Part shown: one piece after another, positions 38,588-43,852 of the stretch
Layout: each line of letters starts with the position of its first letter
How positions within the stretch are numbered: position 1 is the stretch's first letter
Origin: a virus
Direction: 5' to 3' (one strand)
Length of the DNA stretch: 43,852 nt
Virus record (IMG/VR): IMGVR_UViG_3300050821_012333
Span: 1-43,852 of that record
Made by a program: the position numbers and the translations under genes
The notes under the pieces: generated by a model
What the model saw: the letters and a program-made list of their open reading frames with translations, nothing else
Databases searched by the model: none
Told to the model about the DNA's origin: nothing

Positions 38588-40309
38588 TCAGATGATGAAG
38601 ATCGACTGGTCGCCGCCCTGGAGCGACGCGCTGTAGCGGCCGATGGCCATGATCAGCGCGCACATGCCGTCGATGCGGCCGATGCTGTGCTGCTTGTGCG
38701 GCATCTCGTTCAGGTTTTTGTCGGTCTGCACTTTCAGGTTCGACGCCATCACCGTCAGCACCGGGTTGTTGCCGTGATCGAGCCGGTGGCCGGCGACGAG
38801 TGCCCGCATCTCCTTGGTCGGCGCGGTGTAGGAGCGCAGGCCCTGGATGAATTCGACCATGTTCACGCCCTCGGACATGAGCTCACCCGATAGCTGGGTC
38901 GCGTTCCATGGATCGAAGGCGATGTCCTGCAGATCGAAGCGCTTTGTATCGGCCAGCACAGCCGCCTTGATCTCGGCGTGATCGATGACATTCCCCGGCG
39001 TCACCTCGATCCATCCCTCATCGACCCACCGCCGATACGGCATGCGGTCACGATCAGCGCGCTCCTCCAGCGTGTCGGCCGGCATCCAGAAGCGCGAGGC
39101 GATGCGCATGCGCCCGTCAGCGTCAGGCTCGAACAGTTTTACAAAGGCGGTGATGTCGATCTTCGATGACAAGTCGAGGCCGCCCCAGCAGCGCGCGCGT
39201 TCGAGCTTGTCCGGGTCGAAGCGGCCCCGGCTGTTCTTCGCCCAGGTCGCCATGTCGATGGCGGCCTCGGCCGAGGCGGTGCGCACGTTCAAGCGCAGCC
39301 GCTTGAAGGCGCTGAGCGCGCCCGGTGACTTGCCGGCCTTGCGCGCTTGGCGCTGCAAGTCGTCGAGCTTGACGCTGATCCCCAGGTTAGGATTTGCCTT
39401 CGCCCAGGCGACCGGGCTGTCCCATTTGTCGCCCTTGTCGATGGTCGCAATGAAGGCGAACACGTCGTCGTCTTCGAGCACGCCCTCCAGCACCTTGGTC
39501 GCGTAGTCGTTCTCCGATGCGTAGACGCTCTCGGGACTGTCATCGCCGGCCGTCGTAATGATCCAGAGCAGCGGCTGGCGGCGCGAGCCGAGCGCGGTGT
39601 CCATGACGTCGAGCAGCGCGCGGGTCTTGTGACGGTGAAGCTCGTCGACCAGCACGCCGTGCGGGTTGAGGCCGTCGAGCGTGCGGTCGTCGGATGACAG
39701 CGGCTCGAACTTCGAGTTGGTGGCGTCGACCGACAGGTTGAGTTTGAAGCGGCTGACGATGCGCAGCAGGTCTGGCGACGTCGTCACCATGCGCTTTGCT
39801 TCGTCGAAGATGATGCGCGCCTGATCGCGCTTCGTGGCGGCGGCGTAGATTTCCGCGCCGGCCTCGCCGTCGCACGTCAGCAAGTCCAGGCCGACGCCGG
39901 CCAGCAGAGTGCTCTTGCCGTTTTTGCGCGGTAGCTCTTGGTAGACGTAGCGAAAGCGGCGCGTGCCATCGCGTCGCTTCCAGCCGAACACCGAGCCGAT
40001 CACGAACCGTTGCCAGCCGCTCAGCGTGACCGGCTTGCGCGCCCACTCGCCCTTCGAGTGACGGAGGAAGCGCGCGTAAAAGTTGATGCGGTGCTGAGCG
40101 ACGTCGGCGCGCCACACCAGCCCGCGCTTCGGCCCGCTCTTCAGGTCGCGGAGGTGACGCTTGCACGCCAGGATGACGAGCCGGCAGGCGACGATTTCCT
40201 TCGCCACAACAGCGCGCGCGTAGGCCGTCGCCTCATCAAGAGCATCGGCCGGTGAGCCTGAGCCCGGCCCGCTAGAAGCGGCCCGTTTGGGCCGTTTTTT
40301 TGCAGCCAT
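38588..40309 (-). CDS. terL: Terminase large subunit
   Basis: A 573-residue protein. Walker A-like ELPRKNGKST (about 125-134), Walker B HGVLVDELH with acidic residues near 222-223, and a nuclease domain with the first Asp in GLDLSSKIDITAF (about 379). This is the HK97/Terminase_1 type that drives DNA packaging. GAGGGACG lies upstream of the ATG. It is separated from TerS by the rightward three-gene insert, so it may need its own promoter in 40310-40452. Confidence 0.92.
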   Translation of the reverse strand: MAAKKRPKRAASSGPGSGSPADALDEATAYARAVVAKEIVACRLVILACKRHLRDLKSGPKRGLVWRADVAQHRINFYARFLRHSKGEWARKPVTLSGWQRFVIGSVFGWKRRDGTRRFRYVYQELPRKNGKSTLLAGVGLDLLTCDGEAGAEIYAAATKRDQARIIFDEAKRMVTTSPDLLRIVSRFKLNLSVDATNSKFEPLSSDDRTLDGLNPHGVLVDELHRHKTRALLDVMDTALGSRRQPLLWIITTAGDDSPESVYASENDYATKVLEGVLEDDDVFAFIATIDKGDKWDSPVAWAKANPNLGISVKLDDLQRQARKAGKSPGALSAFKRLRLNVRTASAEAAIDMATWAKNSRGRFDPDKLERARCWGGLDLSSKIDITAFVKLFEPDADGRMRIASRFWMPADTLEERADRDRMPYRRWVDEGWIEVTPGNVIDHAEIKAAVLADTKRFDLQDIAFDPWNATQLSGELMSEGVNMVEFIQGLRSYTAPTKEMRALVAGHRLDHGNNPVLTVMASNLKVQTDKNLNEMPHKQHSIGRIDGMCALIMAIGRYSASLQGGDQSIFII

Positions 40310-40452
40310 GCTCGACGTCCCTCAATCAAAGCAATGGCAGAACAGCCACAGCGCTCGGCTTTCCGGGCCTCAGGAGCGAATTTGTGAGCGAGGCATTCGC
40401 CTCACCGGGGAGCCCCGTGGGGCCGCCGGTCATCGCTACCCAGGAGACGATC
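40310..40452. promoter_or_regulatory. Divergent region between terL and the insert
   Basis: A 143-nt gap with terL to the left and the DUF3489 gene to the right. It includes short inverted repeats (GAGGC/GCCTC near 40400 and CGGGG/CCCCG near 40410). Promoters for both directions are expected, but no confident -35/-10 pair was seen. Confidence 0.4.
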
Positions 40453-40456
40453 ATGG
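40443..40456 (+). promoter_or_regulatory. Shared translation start sequence, copy 1
   Basis: GGAGACGATCATGG, including the ribosome binding site and start codon of the DUF3489 gene. Identical 14-mers occur at 40869 and 41574. Confidence 0.85.
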
Positions 40457-40791
40457 CTACCATCACCAACACCGCGCCGGTCACTGACAAGCCTGCCAAG
40501 GCGAAGAAGATCACCAAGGGCAAGCGCGCCGCGAAGAAGCCCACCAAGGGCAAGCGCGCCAAGGCGAAGGTGGCGAAGCCCGCTCAGCGTGCCGACTCGA
40601 AGCAGGCTCGCTTCATCGCCGCGATGCGCACCGCCAAGGGCATGAGCATCACCGAGGCCGCCAAGGAGTTTGGCTGGCAGCAGCACACGGTGCGCGGCGC
40701 GATTGCCGGCGCGATCAAGAAGCGGCTCGGGCTGAAGGTGACTGCCGAGCAGGATGAGAAGCGCGGCACGGTCTACCGCATCGCCAAGTAG
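40453..40791 (+). CDS. DUF3489 protein with H1-like basic tail
   Basis: A 112-residue protein from ATG 40453. Residues 1-48 are Lys/Ala-rich, like histone H1 tails, and contain TKGKRA twice (encoded by an 18-bp direct repeat). Residues 50-112 match DUF3489 (SKQARFIAAMRTAKGMSITEA, then QHTVRGAIAGAIKKRLGLKV), a winged-helix-like putative DNA-binding domain common in alphaproteobacteria and their phages. Reads opposite to all neighbouring late genes. Confidence 0.75.
   Translation: MATITNTAPVTDKPAKAKKITKGKRAAKKPTKGKRAKAKVAKPAQRADSKQARFIAAMRTAKGMSITEAAKEFGWQQHTVRGAIAGAIKKRLGLKVTAEQDEKRGTVYRIAK
40513..40560 (+). repeat. 18-bp direct repeat in the DUF3489 tail
   Basis: Two copies of an 18-bp unit beginning ACCAAGGGCAAG (40513-40530 and 40543-40560), period 30 bp. 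They code for TKGKRA blocks of the basic tail and suggest internal duplication. Confidence 0.85.
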
Positions 40792-40811
40792 CGCAGCCCG
40801 CGCTCACCGAC

Positions 40812-40838
40812 GGCCCGCCTGGGAAACCAGCGCGGGCC
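40812..40838 (+). ncRNA. Structured leader hairpin 1 (GAAA loop, bulged C)
   Basis: In the spacer upstream of the second insert gene: 7-bp lower stem GGCCCGC/GCGGGCC, single C bulge on the 3' side, 4-bp upper stem CTGG/CCAG and loop GAAA. A second small hairpin CGGG/CCCG lies at 40849-40862, followed by the shared start sequence. The spacer at 41488-41583 has the same plan with other bases. No T-run follows. Confidence 0.6.
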
Positions 40839-40868
40839 TGAGGCGGTGCGGGGATCAGCCCGTAACTA

Positions 40869-40882
40869 GGAGACGATCATGG
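40869..40882 (+). promoter_or_regulatory. Shared translation start sequence, copy 2
   Basis: Second identical GGAGACGATCATGG, at the start of the 202-aa gene. Confidence 0.85.
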
Positions 40883-41487
40883 AAATCAAATTCAACACCG
40901 GCCGCTCGTACACTGCCGAGGGCCAAGTCATTCGCGCCAAGGTCTGCGCTGACGGCTCGATCATTTTCGCTGACGACTCACGCGGCGTCGACGGTCGCAT
41001 CGCGGCCCCGGCGTTCCCGCTCACCAGTGAGGGCGCGCTGCGCGACTTCATCATGCAAGCCTATGACCGGAACCAGACGACGCGCGATCACGAGACCTGG
41101 GAGTACCTCATGCGCCCGCGTCAGCCCGACGCCCTCAACCAGGGCGGCGCAACGCCGGGCGCGTCAGCGGTCCTGCTCGACGATCAGGATGCCGATTGCG
41201 TCGAGGCCTTCGAGCGTAGCGGGCCGCGCTCACGTCATGAGGAGGAGGCCGCCGCCGACGCCTGGGACGAGATGATCGCTACCATCGCGGTCGTCGCCTT
41301 CATGCAGGCCCTTTGGGAAGACGCCAACGGTCGCCGCCGCGATGAGGAGGGCAAGCGCTCCCGCACGCGGCGCGGCTACGCGCGGCTGCTCAGCACGGTC
41401 GACGGCTTCGGCGGCCCGATGTCGGATCGCTACCGCGCCCAGGTGCTGCGTCACTACTACGAGACCGAGACCTGCCCGGTGAGGTGA
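40879..41487 (+). CDS. Unknown protein of the insert
   Basis: A 202-residue protein. Residues 1-55 look like a beta domain (EIKFNTGRSYTAEGQVIRAKV, GSIIFADDSRGVDG). Residues 55-130 are acidic and polar, and residues 130-202 are helical (WDEMIATIAVVAFMQALWED) with a basic end. No family is recognised. It lies between DUF3489 and the superinfection-immunity gene and shares their leader, so it probably belongs to the same accessory unit. Confidence 0.6.
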   Translation: MEIKFNTGRSYTAEGQVIRAKVCADGSIIFADDSRGVDGRIAAPAFPLTSEGALRDFIMQAYDRNQTTRDHETWEYLMRPRQPDALNQGGATPGASAVLLDDQDADCVEAFERSGPRSRHEEEAAADAWDEMIATIAVVAFMQALWEDANGRRRDEEGKRSRTRRGYARLLSTVDGFGGPMSDRYRAQVLRHYYETETCPVR

Positions 41488-41504
41488 CGCGCGCTCAGGC
41501 CGGC

Positions 41505-41537
41505 CAGCCCCGCTCGGTGAAAGCCGACGCGGGGCTG
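41505..41537 (+). ncRNA. Structured leader hairpin 2 (GAAA loop, bulged C)
   Basis: Lower stem CAGCCCCGC/GCGGGGCTG (9 bp), a bulged C on the 3' side, upper stem TCGG/CCGA, a T-G closing pair and GAAA loop. This is the same plan as 40812-40838 with changed, compensating bases. A second small hairpin CGGG/CCCG is at 41547-41561. Confidence 0.6.
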
Positions 41538-41573
41538 CTCCCGTGCCGGGGCTCAATCCCGAGACCCCTACTT

Positions 41574-41587
41574 GGAGACGATCATGG
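41574..41587 (+). promoter_or_regulatory. Shared translation start sequence, copy 3
   Basis: Third identical GGAGACGATCATGG, at the start of the superinfection-immunity gene. Confidence 0.85.
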
Positions 41588-41820
41588 CTGTTGTTCTTTT
41601 TCTCGTAGCGCTTCCGCTCTACCTCCTGCCGGCAATCATTGCCGGCGCTCGTAACAAGACGAGCGGCACCGCTGGCGTGGTGCTGCTCAACATCTTCTTT
41701 GGCTGGACGCTGATCGGCTGGCTTGCCGCGTTCATCTGGGCCTGCACCGGCCGGACGGTCGCTGACGACCAGCGCGACGAGCGCCGCCACCAGGAGACGC
41801 TGAAGGCTCTCCAGCGCTGA
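41584..41820 (+). CDS. Superinfection immunity membrane protein
   Basis: A 78-residue protein. First span at residues 2-21 (AVVLFLVALPLYLLPAIIAG), a loop with ARNKTSGTAGVV, and a second span (LLNIFFGWTLIGWLAAFIW) carrying the GWTLIGW box of the T4 Imm-like superinfection immunity family. Such proteins sit in the inner membrane and block DNA entry of related phages. The C-terminus is a charged cytoplasmic helix. It is likely expressed in the prophage state as a moron. Confidence 0.85.
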   Translation: MAVVLFLVALPLYLLPAIIAGARNKTSGTAGVVLLNIFFGWTLIGWLAAFIWACTGRTVADDQRDERRHQETLKALQR

Positions 41821-41847
41821 GCCGCCCTCGACGACCTGATACCTGAA

Positions 41848-41873
41848 GCCCCGGCCTCACCGCCGGGGCTTTT
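41848..41873 (+). terminator. Intrinsic terminator ending the insert
   Basis: An 8-bp stem GCCCCGGC/GCCGGGGC, 6-nt loop, followed by TTTT. It closes the rightward transcript 45 nt before the end of terS. Confidence 0.85.
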
Positions 41874-41917
41874 CCGTTGCGCTCAGCAGCAGCGCGGCCA
41901 CCAGCATCACCGCCCCG

Positions 41918-42427
41918 TCAAGCGTCATCGAGCTTGTCGGGCTTCTCGCTCAAGTATTGCGCCAACGGCGTGCCGGCGATCTGGCCAGCGCGCCCGGAAG
42001 GCGCGGCCTCACCGCGCCCGATGCTGGCGCGCGACGCCGGGCTGAAGCCCATCTCGGCACCGGCTCGCATCATGATCAGCGCTTGCCTGTTCACAATCGG
42101 CAAAAACGGGTTTTGGATCGCGTTGCCTTCCTTCGTCTTCACGACCTGCCCGAGCTTGCGCACCTCCTGGGTAGCGCGCGCGTGCTCGACGCTGGCCACC
42201 GTCCAGACGACCAGCACCTCGCGGTCGGTGGCGGTGAGCAAGCCGGGCGAGGCGTTCTCGATGGCATAGTGCCACTGCGCGCGCTGCTCAGCGTCGAACC
42301 AGTCAGGCGGTGCCCACAGGATGCCGACGCCCTCAGGCTCATCGACCGGCGGCGGCAGCTTTGACGGGTTGCCGTGCAGCAGCATGAGGTGAGTGGGCTT
42401 CGCCTTCGGCCCTCGCTGTCCCATCAT
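41918..42427 (-). CDS. terS: Terminase small subunit (P27-like)
   Basis: A 169-residue protein. The start MMGQRGPKAKPTHLMLLHG is typical for the P27 family. Helical body follows (WFDAEQRAQWHYAIENA, LLTATDREVLVVWTVASV, PFLPIVNRQALIMMRAG), which binds the packaging site. The second ATG at 42424 may be the true start, because GGAGACGATGATGG then aligns with the insert leaders. It overlaps the methyltransferase by 89 nt in another frame. Confidence 0.85.
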   Translation of the reverse strand: MMGQRGPKAKPTHLMLLHGNPSKLPPPVDEPEGVGILWAPPDWFDAEQRAQWHYAIENASPGLLTATDREVLVVWTVASVEHARATQEVRKLGQVVKTKEGNAIQNPFLPIVNRQALIMMRAGAEMGFSPASRASIGRGEAAPSGRAGQIAGTPLAQYLSEKPDKLDDA

Positions 42428-43778
42428 CGTCTCCTACTCGCTCAGCGCGCACGTCGACGAACGAGCGCCCGTCGCCTTCGAGCACCGCGCTCTCGCCGCT
42501 GAAGTCCTGCCAGCGCATCACCGCGACGTCGACGTAGATCGGGTTGAGCTCAATCGCGAGCGCGGTGCGGCCACTGGTTTCCGCCGCGATGATCGTCGTG
42601 CCTGAGCCACAGAACGGCTCGTAGACCGTCTCGCCGGCCCGGCTGTTGTTCATGATCGGCCGCAGCATCGCCTCGACCGGCTTTTGCGTGCTGTGGTTGG
42701 TGCGCCCGTCATCGACGTCGCCCTGCGTGCGGTGAACGTTGGGGAACGACCACAGCGTCGATTGCTTGCGGTCGCCCGCCCAATGGCCGGTCGCGCCCTC
42801 ACGCACGGCATACCAGCAGGGCTCATGTTGCCAGTGATAGTGGCCGCGCCCGATCACCAGCGAGCCCTTCGCCCAGATGATCTGCGAGCGCACGTTAAAT
42901 TTTGCGCCCTCAAGTGAGCGCTCGACCGCTGAGGAGTGAAGCCCGCCGTGCCAGACGTAGGCGACGTCGCCGGGGAACAGCGCCCAGGCTTCCGACCAGT
43001 CGGCGCGGTGATCGTTTTCGACGACGCCCTCGGCTCGAACCTGATGTGGCTTGTTCACGCCGGCCCTGAGCCGCCACTCGGGATCGTAGTCGACGCCATA
43101 GGGCGGGTCCGTGACCATGATCAGCGGCTTCGCTGCGCCGGCCAGGGCGCGCTCGACATTGTGCGCGATGGTACAATCGCCGCAGACCAGGCGATGGGCA
43201 CCGAGCAGCCAGACATCGCCGAGGCGCGATGTCGCAATTTCCGGCGGCGCTGGAGAGGCGTCGGGATCTGTGAGCCCGGCCTTGATCGCCTGCCGAGCGA
43301 ACAACTCCTTGATCTCACCGTCGAGGAAACCCGTCAGACCCAGGTCGAACCCGGCCTCCTTCAGATCGCCTAACTCGAGTGTCAGCAGCGCAGCGTCCCA
43401 TCCCGCGTTCAACGTGAGCTTGTTGTCGGCGATGACGTAGGCGCGCTTCTGATTTTCGGTCCAGCCGCGCGCCACCATCACCGGGATCGTCGTGAGCCCG
43501 AGCCGCTGCGCCGCCAGCACGCGCCCATGACCGGCGATGATCTCGTCACGCTCATCGACCAGCACCGGCATGGTCCAGCCCCACTGCCGGATCGAGGCGG
43601 CGATCTGAGCGACCTGCTCCTCCGAGTGCGTGCGGGCATTGCGCGCGTAGGGGATGAGCCCGGCGACCGGCCGGCGTTCGACTTTGTCAGCCGGCCAGCC
43701 CTGAGCTTCAGGCCCTGAGGCCGCCGCCTGGGCCGGTTTCTTGGCCGTGTGGGGGCCTCGGCGCGCCGGCTGGGGCAT
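42339..43778 (-). CDS. ParB domain fused to DNA methyltransferase (beta class)
   Basis: A 479-residue protein; AAGGAGG precedes the ATG. Residues 35-105 form a ParB-like domain (VAGLIPYARNARTHSEEQVAQ, EIIAGHGRVLAAQRLG). Residues 185-415 form an adenine or N4-cytosine methyltransferase with DPPY (224-227) before FCGSGTT (389-395), the beta-class order. This common phage fusion modifies phage DNA to avoid restriction or mark it for regulation. The last 30 residues are disordered and encoded over the terS start. Located at the right edge, next to terS. Confidence 0.88.
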   Translation of the reverse strand: MPQPARRGPHTAKKPAQAAASGPEAQGWPADKVERRPVAGLIPYARNARTHSEEQVAQIAASIRQWGWTMPVLVDERDEIIAGHGRVLAAQRLGLTTIPVMVARGWTENQKRAYVIADNKLTLNAGWDAALLTLELGDLKEAGFDLGLTGFLDGEIKELFARQAIKAGLTDPDASPAPPEIATSRLGDVWLLGAHRLVCGDCTIAHNVERALAGAAKPLIMVTDPPYGVDYDPEWRLRAGVNKPHQVRAEGVVENDHRADWSEAWALFPGDVAYVWHGGLHSSAVERSLEGAKFNVRSQIIWAKGSLVIGRGHYHWQHEPCWYAVREGATGHWAGDRKQSTLWSFPNVHRTQGDVDDGRTNHSTQKPVEAMLRPIMNNSRAGETVYEPFCGSGTTIIAAETSGRTALAIELNPIYVDVAVMRWQDFSGESAVLEGDGRSFVDVRAERVGDDDGTARAEGEAHSPHAAARQPVKAAAAGR

Positions 43779-43852
43779 GAGGGCCTCCTTGGGGCAAAAT
43801 CGGCCCCCTGATCAAAATTCCCGGCCGCATTTCTCGGCCGCGCCACGGGGTT
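43779..43852. other. Right-end non-coding stretch
   Basis: 74 nt upstream of the methyltransferase, together with 1-71 at the left end, form about 145 nt of non-coding DNA if the ends are joined. It holds a C8 run at 29-36 and short GC-rich inverted repeats. No terminal direct repeat was seen. It is a candidate for the cos/packaging site or an arbitrary cut of a circular contig. Confidence 0.4.

Noticed and set aside
37262-38893. 543-aa plus-strand frame across capsid, protease and terL
   Set aside because: It crosses three well supported genes on the other strand and has no recognisable domain.
1-43852. tRNA genes, rRNA, CRISPR arrays, insertion sequences
   Set aside because: None seen by reading; no transposase motif, no spaced identical repeats, no cloverleaf recognised. 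A tRNAscan run would be decisive for tRNAs.
1-43852. Direct terminal repeats
   Set aside because: The first and last bases of the window share no obvious identical stretch, so a terminally redundant assembly is not shown.

Overview
The window looks like one complete temperate siphovirus genome (or excised prophage) of a high-GC alphaproteobacterium. The high GC content, the dense overlapping ATGA/GTGA gene junctions, the GHN(S/Q) N-terminal motifs, the GapR-like protein and the DUF3489 gene all fit rhizobial hosts such as Bradyrhizobium or Rhodopseudomonas. That host assignment is an inference from style, not a database match. No bacterial housekeeping gene, tRNA, rRNA, CRISPR array or insertion sequence was seen.

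The layout is almost circular. A divergent control region (3918-4140) separates leftward genes (3917 down to 72) from rightward early genes (4141 to 16362). The rightward block holds two small HTH/membrane genes, a ParB-like regulator, an antirestriction (Lar-like) gene, a GHN-motif coiled-coil protein, a possible recombination protein, several small zinc-binding proteins, an excisionase-like gene next to a tyrosine integrase (10843-12251), a YkgJ-like cysteine-rich protein and an XRE-type regulator. It ends at an intrinsic terminator (16469-16511). A second terminator facing it (16635-16672) ends the leftward late transcript. The leftward genes at the left edge (HTH, GapR-like, RuvC-like resolvase, YdaU-like replication protein, HNH endonuclease, a small tail-tube-like protein) read off position 1. 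If the ends are joined they continue into the ParB-methyltransferase and the small terminase at the right edge, which is where an HNH gene normally sits in HK97-type phages.

The late module runs leftward from 43778: ParB-methyltransferase, TerS, then (after a three-gene rightward insert) TerL, a small basic protein, HK97 prohead protease, HK97 major capsid, a terminator, a small protein, portal, connectors, gp10-like protein, tail tube, G and G-T chaperones (probable -1 frameshift), tape measure, minor tail M, L, K, I and J, and a tail fibre. A cluster of exported or membrane proteins, a holin candidate, a beta-helix tailspike, an M15 endolysin and a PDQGLP-repeat protein follow. The portal lies after the capsid, which is not the usual order.

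The most unusual part is the rightward insert between TerS and TerL (40310-41873): DUF3489, an unknown gene, and a superinfection-immunity membrane protein. Its three genes share one 14-nt translation start sequence. The two internal spacers carry hairpins of different sequence but the same architecture (long stem, 3' bulged C, 4-bp upper stem, GAAA loop), which looks like a conserved structured leader.
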